Of a stretch of 64,000 nt of DNA, positions 1 through 7,330 are shown piece by piece (the stretch's first letter is position 1; each line of letters starts with the position of its first letter). The notes under the pieces are model-generated. The model ran no database searches, was not told the DNA's origin, and saw only the letters and a list, made by a program, of their open reading frames with translations. Source of the DNA: Promethearchaeati archaeon (GTDB lineage Archaea > Asgardarchaeota > Heimdallarchaeia > Heimdallarchaeales > Heimdallarchaeaceae). Location of the stretch: the NCBI GenBank assembly GCA_013166775.1, contig JABLTJ010000027.1, forward strand, positions 1 through 64,000, read 5' to 3'. Both the position numbers and the translations under genes were made by a program.

Positions 1-270
1 GGATTGATTGTTAGAAGAGAAAAAACTCCTGGCAGCATTACGAGGAATCAGATAAGAACAAATATTAACTCTTGGCTTAAAAGTAAGGAATTACAAACAA
101 ATACTTTCACTGATAATGAATTGAAGAAGTCTATGCCCAATGTAATTTATAAGCTAGGTGTAAAAGAATTGATAGTTCTTGATAAAAAAGAGAAAGGAAG
201 AGCAGATTTTCTTATCTGCTTGAACGATAAAAAAGAATTCATAAAGAAAGAGATATTGCGGTTACTTTAG
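1..270 (+). CDS. C-terminal part of an unidentified protein, cut by the window edge
   Basis: The frame is open from the first base and ends in TAG at 268-270, so the gene most likely begins upstream of the window; the TTG at position 4 has no ribosome site in view. About 89 residues are visible, basic and hydrophilic, with no membrane segment and no metal-binding cysteines. I recognise no family. A 140-base AT-rich stretch separates it from the next gene, so it is probably not part of an operon with it. Confidence 0.5.
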   Translation, partial: GLIVRREKTPGSITRNQIRTNINSWLKSKELQTNTFTDNELKKSMPNVIYKLGVKELIVLDKKEKGRADFLICLNDKKEFIKKEILRLL

Positions 271-412
271 ATACAGTTTCTTTAATTTTAAGTAATAATC
301 CTTTGAAAAATTCATAAAAGTGGTAATTTTCCTTCATTTTTTTACAATTTTAAGACAAAAAATATTACTTAAAATATTCAGTATTTTTCTTTTCCTTGAA
401 TAAATATAGGAA

Positions 413-835
413 GTGAAAAAAATTAGTCAAAAATATTTCTGTCCTAATTGTGGAAGTTCAATAGAGCAAGAAACTAAATTCTGTGCAAATTGTGGAACTC
501 AAATAGCGGGGCAACCTCAGCAAGTCACTCAACCTCAACCAGTTCAGCCTGCTTTCGTTTCTTCACCAACTCAAACTGTTAGTCAGGTTGTTCAAGTTCA
601 TGTTCCTGGAGCTTATCCTCAGGGACCTTCACAGAAAAGCCGATTAGTTGCTTTATTACTTTGTATTTTCTTTGGTTACTTCGGAGTTCATCGTTTTTAT
701 GTTGGTAAGATTGGAACTGGTGTAATTTACCTTCTTACTGCAGGAATCTGGGGTATTGGTTGGGCAATAGATTGTCTTGTAATTTTGCTTGGCGGATTAA
801 AGGATGGTATGGGGCTCTTGATTACTGAATGGTAA
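413..835 (+). CDS. Zinc-ribbon plus TM2-domain membrane protein
   Basis: 140 residues with a GTG start. Residues 10-27 form a zinc ribbon with two CxxC pairs (CPNC, CANC). A Gln/Pro/Val-rich linker runs to about residue 75. The rest is a TM2 domain: two membrane helices joined by the signature GVHRFYVGK, ending with the conserved D and G of DGMG. TM2 proteins are small membrane proteins of unknown biochemical role; the ribbon-plus-TM2 arrangement is common in archaea and bacteria. The family call is firm, the function is unknown. It appears to be a single-gene unit. Confidence 0.85.
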   Translation: MKKISQKYFCPNCGSSIEQETKFCANCGTQIAGQPQQVTQPQPVQPAFVSSPTQTVSQVVQVHVPGAYPQGPSQKSRLVALLLCIFFGYFGVHRFYVGKIGTGVIYLLTAGIWGIGWAIDCLVILLGGLKDGMGLLITEW

Positions 836-960
836 GAGGAAAAACACATAATAAAATTTTTAATTTTTTTAAAAATAAATAAGGTAGATTTTCTTTATTT
901 TTTTACATTCTTGAGACAGAAAAATGTGATTTAAATTAGATTGATACATATGTCTCTTGA

Positions 961-1098
961 TAGAGATAGAGAAGTGATGCTAGTTGATTAAGTCTAGGCT
1001 TGAAATAAATTCATGGTCACTCCGGATAGTGACAGGGAGGGAGTTAAGCTTAGGAGGGAATACTAATACTTAATCAAGTTTTGCTACTTCTATCTCTA
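961..1098 (+). ncRNA. Candidate structured RNA or MITE-like inverted-repeat element
   Basis: Four nested complementary pairs fold this stretch into one long interrupted hairpin. Bases 961-970 pair with 1089-1098 (10 bp), 984-993 with 1068-1077 (10 bp), and 994-1001 with 1046-1053 (8 bp including one G-U). Inside, 1016-1021 pairs with 1028-1033 around the loop CCGGAT. No ORF with coding character covers it, and it ends 22 bases before the start of the zinc protein at 1121. It could be an RNA gene, a 5' leader element of that gene, or a small mobile element with terminal inverted repeats. The pairing is directly visible; the identity is not. Confidence 0.4.
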
Positions 1099-1120
1099 TT
1101 ACAAAGGAGAGTCTGGGAAG

Positions 1121-1465
1121 ATGGAGGAACATACTTCCATTGTAAGAGGAATAGATATGGGTAAAAGTTTCCAGTTTTATTGTATGGAATGTGAAATTAA
1201 TTTGATACTCTATGAAGGAATTAAGAAAAGCCCTAGTATAGCTTGTGTTAATTTCTTTTGTTTCAATTGCAACAAAATTTCGCATCATAATCAATGTATA
1301 GAATGCGGAGATATATTGTTATACACAATAAAAATACCTCAAGAACAAAAACAAAAAAGAACAGAAGAAGAAAATCACCTTGCAATAAAACTTCGTTGCC
1401 CAAAATGTGAATCTAATAATACGTTATTAACCTTATTAGGTGAGTGGGAACATCAGATTGGATAA
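1121..1465 (+). CDS. Uncharacterised multi-CxxC zinc protein
   Basis: 114 residues with four CxxC pairs (CMEC, CFNC, CIEC, CPKC), enough for two zinc sites. The first three pairs lie in the N-terminal two-thirds; a charged KQKRTEEE linker precedes the last. There is no membrane segment. The ATG at 1121 follows AAAGGAGA. A second ATG at 1157 also has an AGAGGA site 6 bases upstream and would give a protein beginning just before the first CxxC. It lies directly downstream of the inverted-repeat structure at 961-1098. I recognise no named family. Confidence 0.6.
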   Translation: MEEHTSIVRGIDMGKSFQFYCMECEINLILYEGIKKSPSIACVNFFCFNCNKISHHNQCIECGDILLYTIKIPQEQKQKRTEEENHLAIKLRCPKCESNNTLLTLLGEWEHQIG

Positions 1466-1519
1466 ATACTGGAAAGCTTAAATCTCAAATCAATATTATC
1501 TTGAATACTTCTTTAAATA

Positions 1520-2193
1520 TTGATTTTTTTCAACATTTTGCTTTTTAAAAACATTATCCCTGAATTTCAAAATTTTGATGTGACTATCACTGAACCAAAT
1601 TTGGATGAAATGTGGTATACTCTTGATAGTGGATTACACAATTATACATTTGAAGAGATTAGAACAATTGACCAATCTGCCTGGGATGCAGCTTCTGCGG
1701 GGAGTATTACACTAACGTTTTATGCTAGAGACATGATTGATATATTGGTTCTGCCGAGGTTGTTGTAATAAAAGACGTTGAAGCTCCAATTATTACAATC
1801 ATTTCACCTGATGCTGGTGATGTATTTGATAGCGATGCACCAAGTTTTAACATAACAGTTACAGAAGCTAATCTAGATACAGTATGGTATACTCTCAGTG
1901 GAAGTATTTCCTATTATATTGACTCTTTTAGCGGCACATTTAATCAAACAGTTTGATCAGCTTTAACCGAAGAAAATATTACAATTACTTTTTATGCTAA
2001 TGATAGCGCTGGAAACCTTGCATCTGAAGAAGTTAACATCACAAAGATCGTTGACACAGGACCAAATTTAACTTTGATCATCGTTCTTAGTACCACTCTG
2101 GGTGGCGCAGCTGTTAGTGCTGGAGTTATAGGGAAATTAATGTATAAAGGGAAGATAAAAAAACCAAAGTGGTTAGGAAGAAAAATGGATTAG
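1520..2193 (+). pseudogene. Broken Ig-like repeat surface protein
   Basis: The remnant of a cell-surface protein built from Ig-like repeats. Two repeats are visible, each with a TEPNLD/TEANLD ... VWYTL motif and ending in TITFYAND. The second repeat is followed by one membrane segment and a basic cytoplasmic tail, ending at TAG 2191-2193. There is no signal peptide, so the N-terminal part is missing. The first repeat runs in frame 2 and the rest in frame 1, with the shift near 1730-1742. A TGA at 1954-1956 stands where the first repeat has Trp (QSAW against QTV-stop). Two lesions plus the missing N-terminus favour a true pseudogene. Confidence 0.75.
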
Positions 2194-2244
2194 ACTTGAT
2201 TTCAATTTAGAAAAATCACTCCGTAGAAGAAGAAACAACTCTTG

Positions 2245-2273
2245 ATTCTAGCTTTAAGAGCTAGAATTTTTTT
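2245..2273 (+). terminator. Intrinsic-type hairpin terminator
   Basis: A perfect 9-bp stem (ATTCTAGCT with AGCTAGAAT) and a 5-base loop are followed by a run of seven T. It lies 50 bases after the end of the Ig-like pseudogene. It shares the core CTAGCT/AGCTAG stem with the hairpin at 31762-31778. Confidence 0.7.
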
Positions 2274-2406
2274 CTTTATTTTTACTATCACTAATGCTAC
2301 AATAGGCACAATCTCTAAAGCTATTGGTGCAAGAATTGCTTAAAAAATAACGTTGACAAAAGATAGAAAAAGAATTAATAGAATAGTAAGATCTCTCTTT
2401 CTATTC

Positions 2407-2625
2407 CTAATATCTTGGTTTTTGCTGTTGATAGCACTCTCTACAATAAACTGGTCTAGAACCATCAGGTTTGAAAGGAACTTCTGTTTCTTGCTTGCAT
2501 TTTGCGCAAGTAGCTTTATGAAGTTCAACAGGTCTCCTTTGACCATATCCAGAACTTCTTCCTCTATTTCCACTTCTATTGTTTCGCTGTCCACTATTTC
2601 TATTGCGATTATTTCTATATGACAT
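2407..2625 (-). CDS. RG-rich CxxC-x17-CxxC zinc-binding protein
   Basis: 72 residues. The N-terminal 35 are Arg/Asn/Gly/Ser-rich and likely disordered. They are followed by a zinc site of the CxxC-x17-CxxC type: CAKC, then PFKPDGSRPVYC, then CREC. The family is widespread in archaea and bacteria, sometimes fused to RNA-related domains; its role is not established, but an RG-rich tail suggests nucleic-acid contact. The ATG at 2625 follows AAAGGTAA. A longer reading to 2667 lacks a site and adds an unrelated N-terminus. Confidence 0.75.
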   Translation of the reverse strand: MSYRNNRNRNSGQRNNRSGNRGRSSGYGQRRPVELHKATCAKCKQETEVPFKPDGSRPVYCRECYQQQKPRY

Positions 2626-2782
2626 TTTTTTTACCTTTGTTTGTATTTTGCAGCTAACCGATAGCAAAATTAGTTAATCAATTCAAATAAACTGTCGCTT
2701 TGTTCCTTTCAACCATTTATCGAAAAAATCCTAGTTCAAGCTTATCGTGTTCTCTGCAGAGCATAGAAAGAATCACTGGTAT

Positions 2783-2878
2783 TTAAACACTAATATAGGA
2801 ATAAATTTTCAGCTGAACCAATTCTTTACTTGTAAAACCTTGTTCATGAGTAACTCTTATTCTTGTCATTTGAGACAT
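2783..2878 (-). CDS. Possible 31-residue small protein
   Basis: A 31-codon ORF that begins MSQMTRIRVTHEQGF. The ATG has a GGAG site 8 bases upstream and a good TATA box (CTTATATAG) at 2919-2927 on the same strand. No homology is recognised. The promoter and ribosome site are the only reasons to list it; it could equally be the truncated start of a lost gene. Confidence 0.3.
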   Translation of the reverse strand: MSQMTRIRVTHEQGFTSKELVQLKIYSYISV

Positions 2879-2918
2879 TTAATCAACTCCAGTATTGTAG
2901 TATAATAATTCGAGTTAT

Positions 2919-2927
2919 CTATATAAG
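2919..2927 (-). promoter_or_regulatory. TATA box
   Basis: CTTATATAG reads on the minus strand, about 40 bases upstream of the ATG at 2878. This would place a transcription start near 2895 and leave a short leader that contains the GGAG site. Confidence 0.45.
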
Positions 2928-3037
2928 CACCTATAAAAAGAGTGAAGAAAAAAAGTGACAAACAATTCTTCAAGCAAAGATTTTCTGATATAAAATAGAT
3001 TTCCAAAATGTGAAAAATCTACTGTAGAGAAGAATTC

Positions 3038-3448
3038 CTAATCTATTTCTTCAATATTATTGGGCTTTATTCTCTGTTTTTTAATAACTTTATTAACAGA
3101 TATTGTAATTTTTCCAAGAATAAGGCTTGCAAAAGATGTGAGTGGTGCGATCAATAAAAGGAGGATTGGTACGAATCCTCCAAAACATGTATTCTGCCAA
3201 TATTCTCTTGATACAACAGTAATAATGATAGACATTACAATAACTGTAAGCAGATAGATTTGACCTAACTTTGACAGACTCTCTACGAGGAAAAAAATAC
3301 CACACAATGCTCCTAGTGCTATAGAAGCAAAAAACCATCTATTAGTCGTACGTTCCATATCTCGTCCTATAAACAACAAAGAACAAATTAGAAGTATAGA
3401 CAAGTCACCTATGATTACCAAATATATCTTTCTAGAAGATTTTTCCAT
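3038..3448 (-). CDS. Uncharacterised four-helix membrane protein
   Basis: 136 residues with four hydrophobic segments at about 9-27, 37-57, 61-82 and 89-112, and a basic tail. There is no signal peptide cleavage motif and there are no conserved catalytic motifs. It is flanked by very small genes on the same strand with gaps of 100 bases or more, so it is likely a monocistronic unit. I recognise no family. Confidence 0.55.
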   Translation of the reverse strand: MEKSSRKIYLVIIGDLSILLICSLLFIGRDMERTTNRWFFASIALGALCGIFFLVESLSKLGQIYLLTVIVMSIIITVVSREYWQNTCFGGFVPILLLLIAPLTSFASLILGKITISVNKVIKKQRIKPNNIEEID

Positions 3449-3576
3449 ATTTTCATAATCTCCTCGTAAATACTAATAAAATTAGAACTGAGTTATTTAA
3501 GATTTTACTTGAAAGAAAATTTACAGGGATGTAAGTAGATGGTCTTTTACTATGAGTGATTTTCTTTCTTGGTTCT

Positions 3577-3732
3577 TTATTTAATAATCTTCTTAGTTGC
3601 ATTTTTTTCTATATCATCATGTAAAATATGTGCAAGATAGTGTTTTGTACAATAACACTTTCCTTCTTGAGTGTGAATTATATGACTATTAGTCATGTAT
3701 CCACAAATATTGCATTTATCCATTCTTCTCAT
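3577..3732 (-). CDS. Small zinc-finger protein, 51 residues
   Basis: The protein begins MRRMDKCNICGYMTNSHIIH and continues with a CYC motif, two His and a Lys-rich tail. A CxxC pair about 18 residues before a CxC with nearby His gives a plausible single zinc site. An internal ATG three codons in is an alternative start. The stop TAA is at 3577-3579. It fills most of an otherwise empty 420-base interval. The coding character is good, but the family is unknown. Confidence 0.5.
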   Translation of the reverse strand: MRRMDKCNICGYMTNSHIIHTQEGKCYCTKHYLAHILHDDIEKNATKKIIK

Positions 3733-3872
3733 CTTCAAATTAACTTATTAAATATTTAATTAATTAGATGTTTATTAAAAGTATCTATTAATTACTTCAG
3801 ATACTTATAATTACCTAGTAATACAATTAGACACGATTCTATTCAAATCAAATTAGAAATAACAAATAGAGT

Positions 3873-5153
3873 TCAATCCAACTGTTCAGTTAAAATGGTT
3901 ATTGCTTCGATTCTCTTTTTCTCTGTCTCTTTTGTTTTTCTATTCTTTACATACACTACAAAGAATATTGTTGCTAATGCTAATAAACCTCCTCCAAAGA
4001 AGAAGGGTAAACCTAGTCGTACATCAAGTAAAGCTGTTCCTATTAATGGAGCAAATACTCTCATCAAAGCAGCTAAACCCTGATTTACACCTAAAATCCC
4101 TCCTTGTTTATCTGTTGGTGCTTTTTGAGAGAGTAAAGCTTGATTTGTTGGATTACCTGTTGAACTTCCAAAAGCAATAAAAGCTGATACCAAAATCATC
4201 CATAATAAATTGGCAACTTGTGAAAATGCTATCAATCCGATTGTTATTACTATAAAACCTGCTACCATCAGTGTACTATTAGAGAATTTCTTCGTTAGAA
4301 AACGCAAAATTATTCCTTGGGTTATAATCGATATTATTCCAACAATTAATAGCACAATACTTGAATCCTCAGCTGTTAATCCAAATCTTGCAATACCATA
4401 TGGTAATAGAGTTGAAGTATAGGATGCAAAAGCTAGAGTTAGCATTGAGAAAGTTAGAATTATTGCTAGAACTTCCTTGTTTGAAAAGATGTACTTAAAC
4501 GAATCTTTTCTCGACACAATTACCTCATCGAGATCACTATTTTTTTCTATTTTAGATTTAAGTGTTTCTGGTAAGAAAAGAAGAGCGAAGATTAGATTCA
4601 ATGCTGAAGCTCCTGAAGCAAAATAAGCTATGGTTGAATACTGACTGGTTAGTGTGTATAACCCTCCACCAATACCTGGACCTACAGCTAATCCTAAACC
4701 AAAAGCTGCTCCAATTAGACCGAAACCTTTAGCTCTCTCTTCTCCAGTAGTTGTATCACTAATGAAAGCTTGCGCTGTTGGCAATGTAGCAGAAGTAAAT
4801 ATACCTTGAAGAGCTCTAGCCATGATTAGCATTGCAAGTGAAAAGGTGAATGCAAGTAAGAAGAAGCTAACAATGCTACCAGCTATTCCTATAAGTATAA
4901 TAGGTCGCCTCCCACTTCTGTCACTTATTCTTCCCCAAATAGGAGCAAAAACAAATTGCATTAAAGAGAAAATGCTTAAGATTACTCCATAAGTAAAATT
5001 AGTTCCCCCCAAAGCATCATTCCAGAAAGGAAGAATAGGAATGATAATTCCAAAACCCAGAAGATCTATGAAAACTGAAAGAAAGAGAACGGATAGAGCT
5101 TTTCTATTGCTTGGTTTGTTATTTCTTTTCTCTTCAGTTTCAGGAACTTCCAC
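3873..5153 (-). CDS. MFS drug-type transporter (TetA/multidrug class)
   Basis: About 426 residues, twelve membrane segments. Motif A between helices 2 and 3 reads GRISDRSGRRP, and the opening LFLSVFIDLLGFGIIIPILP is typical of the TetA-like DHA1 branch of proton-coupled efflux pumps. The frame is open 33 codons further upstream to a TTG at 5252, but that stretch has no ribosome site and contains TATA-like sequence (AGCTTATTTAG), so I prefer the GTG at 5153, probably leaderless. The substrate cannot be inferred. It may be a drug or metabolite exporter. Confidence 0.85.
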   Translation of the reverse strand: MEVPETEEKRNNKPSNRKALSVLFLSVFIDLLGFGIIIPILPFWNDALGGTNFTYGVILSIFSLMQFVFAPIWGRISDRSGRRPIILIGIAGSIVSFFLLAFTFSLAMLIMARALQGIFTSATLPTAQAFISDTTTGEERAKGFGLIGAAFGLGLAVGPGIGGGLYTLTSQYSTIAYFASGASALNLIFALLFLPETLKSKIEKNSDLDEVIVSRKDSFKYIFSNKEVLAIILTFSMLTLAFASYTSTLLPYGIARFGLTAEDSSIVLLIVGIISIITQGIILRFLTKKFSNSTLMVAGFIVITIGLIAFSQVANLLWMILVSAFIAFGSSTGNPTNQALLSQKAPTDKQGGILGVNQGLAALMRVFAPLIGTALLDVRLGLPFFFGGGLLALATIFFVVYVKNRKTKETEKKRIEAITILTEQLD

Positions 5154-5307
5154 TTGAACAACCAAGAGGATAAATCTAAATAAGCTTAAAACAATAGCTA
5201 AAGAACAAAAAAGAGAAGGGAGAGTCGATTTTGTTTTCAACAACGAATTCAAGTTTATAGCGAGTAAGAAGAAAAAGAGAGAAAAAAAATGAAAAGTTCT
5301 AGTTCTT

Positions 5308-5982
5308 TTAGAGTTTCTTAGAAATATCTTTTAGTGTTAAAAGCATTTCTTTTAATAATTCTTCATCTGATAAAGAAGAAGCAATTTCTGAATCTGCTGT
5401 AACAGCTGCTTGTCCTTTCATTTTAGAAAGTATATTACGTATCTTTTCTGTATATTCAGTTGTATTTTCAATCCCAACAAGCTTCTGCTCAGGATGAGAT
5501 GATTGACCACCTCCCCCAGCACCACTCATTCCAGCTGTTTCAATTCCTATTGTACCAAAATCAGTTCCACCAATTAATCGATCAAAAGGTCCTCTTCGTT
5601 GATTGAAATTTGTTATATTCCTATAAGGTACTACCTTTCGACTTTTAGTAATGATTCCCTTCTCAACTATAATTTCGTGTGTTGTAAGAGTATAATCAAT
5701 CGCTTCAATGTAAATTGAAATGAAAATCATAATAAGTAAGAGTAGAGGTACACTTATTCCAAAAAACCATGGAACTCCAATAGTGATAATGTTACGGATA
5801 GATTCAGATGTTCCCCCAACTGCAACTACAAAAGAGATAAATCCGATAGTAAACACGTTTATGAGTATGTAAACAATTATTGTCTCAGTTATCCATATAG
5901 TCTTTAATCTCGGATGAGGATCAAATTGTTCAATTATTCGATGTTTCCCAATTTTTGTTAAGTCTAAATTTTCTTCGGTCAT
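5308..5982 (-). CDS. Membrane protein with bacterial PH domain (DUF304/bPH2)
   Basis: 224 residues. Two membrane helices (about 32-58 and 70-95) are followed by a bPH2 domain whose signature reads YTLTTHEIIVEKGIITK, then VVPYRNITNFNQRRGPFDR. A short acidic helical tail follows. The YdbS/YdbT-like family is membrane-bound and of unknown activity; PH-like folds usually bind lipids or proteins. It is divergently transcribed from the gene at 6147, which carries the same membrane-plus-PH unit, so the two are probably paralogues that share a control region of 164 bases. Confidence 0.8.
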   Translation of the reverse strand: MTEENLDLTKIGKHRIIEQFDPHPRLKTIWITETIIVYILINVFTIGFISFVVAVGGTSESIRNIITIGVPWFFGISVPLLLLIMIFISIYIEAIDYTLTTHEIIVEKGIITKSRKVVPYRNITNFNQRRGPFDRLIGGTDFGTIGIETAGMSGAGGGGQSSHPEQKLVGIENTTEYTEKIRNILSKMKGQAAVTADSEIASSLSDEELLKEMLLTLKDISKKL

Positions 5983-6146
5983 TTGTTTCCATGTATTTCT
6001 TCTTTATGGACTATTATAAACAATTTTGAAAAGAAAATTAGTCAAACATTTCAAATATCTTTAAATTCATAGTTTTAAATGAAATAGCAAATGACAGATT
6101 CATATTATAATTATTCAGAGGACTTTATTAAAAGGAGGAAAAATAC

Positions 6147-7082
6147 ATGTTAGTACCTGAACTCGCTCTTGAGTCAGAATGGGTGTTAAAAGCAATAACT
6201 AACGATATTAGAAGAAAAATCTTGTATTTAATTCAGGATTATTCTTTTCTTACTTATACAGATTTGTTAAGAGAATTAAACCTCTCTACAGGAAAGTTAA
6301 ACTTCCATTTAAGACAGTTAACAGGTTTAATTGAAAAGAAGGACGAGAAAGTATATACTTTATCTCCTACTGGAAAGAGAGCATTAGATGTAATAAATCA
6401 GCTTCAATCATTAAATGAAGAAACTCAAGAAATAATAGAGTTTAAATCCTTATTACATAATTTATCAATACAAAACTTTCAACCAGCGGTTGAAGTAAAG
6501 AAGAAATGGTACATAATTATATTTAGTTTCTTTATTTCTACTCTAACCCTTTGGTCTGTGTTAAGTACTGTATTAGATTCAAGAAACAATTTTTTATTTC
6601 AAAACTTGAACAAAACATCAAGAATTTTAAGTGAGATAAGTATTGGAATAGCAATTTTAGGTTTCTTATTGTTTCTTACAATTCTACTTGCACGGCTCTA
6701 TTTCAGTTATCTAAAATATGAATTACTTGACACTGAACTGACTATTGGAAAAGGAATAATAACCAAGACAAAAACAGTGATTCCTTTTAGAACTATTACC
6801 AACCTATTGATCAAAAGAGGTCCTTTAGATAGAATTTTCGGAATTTCAACCTTACTAATTCAAACAGCGGGAGAAGGTGGAACTAAAAATCCTGAAGGTA
6901 AAATCATCGGTATTTATTACCCTCACAACTTACTAGAAGAAGTATTAAACCTAGTTAGACTTCTTGATCCACCACGATATCTAAGAGAACAAATCCCAAT
7001 ATCATCTACACCAGCTTCTGTAAGTTCTCTTTACAAAGAAATTCTTAAGGAATTACAAGAAATTAAGGAAAAAATTATATAG
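6147..7082 (+). CDS. Winged-helix regulator fused to membrane PH domain
   Basis: 311 residues. Residues 1-90 form an ArsR/PadR-like winged helix (DIRRKILYLIQ ... LNFHLRQLTGLIEKK). Two membrane helices lie at about 122-145 and 165-190. A bPH2 (DUF304) domain follows with LTIGKGIITKTKTVIPFR and RGPLDRIFG. The tail is a short helix rich in Glu and Lys. The ATG follows a strong AAAGGAGGA. The architecture suggests a membrane-tethered transcription factor whose PH domain senses the membrane; this is inference. Its last 48 codons recur in the chimeric ORF at 18029. Confidence 0.85.
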   Translation: MLVPELALESEWVLKAITNDIRRKILYLIQDYSFLTYTDLLRELNLSTGKLNFHLRQLTGLIEKKDEKVYTLSPTGKRALDVINQLQSLNEETQEIIEFKSLLHNLSIQNFQPAVEVKKKWYIIIFSFFISTLTLWSVLSTVLDSRNNFLFQNLNKTSRILSEISIGIAILGFLLFLTILLARLYFSYLKYELLDTELTIGKGIITKTKTVIPFRTITNLLIKRGPLDRIFGISTLLIQTAGEGGTKNPEGKIIGIYYPHNLLEEVLNLVRLLDPPRYLREQIPISSTPASVSSLYKEILKELQEIKEKII

Positions 7083-7330
7083 AAAGTTGAAAAATAGAAA
7101 GTCACTTTTATATTTATTTTTTTCCAAATCTCTGTTGAATATTTAGTGATTTCTACTCTTAATCAATCTAGCTCTTTCCTCTTCTACATTATAATTATCT
7201 TATACAAATTAAGTTGAAGAGGTATTTAAACTTTAAAATCAGAAATTAAATGGAAATTCATAATTTAATATCGATTTCTCTCATCAATTTGTTGTTTAAG
7301 AGGAATAAAAATGGGTGAATAGAAAAATAA

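Noticed and set aside
961-1098. 5S rRNA, suggested by length and by a GGGAGUUAAGC-like stretch
   Set aside because: There is no third arm and the helices nest in a single stem; the 5S loop sequences are lacking.
5154-5252. N-terminal extension of the MFS transporter from a TTG
   Set aside because: It adds a hydrophobic stretch that is not found in the family, has no ribosome site and contains TATA-like sequence.
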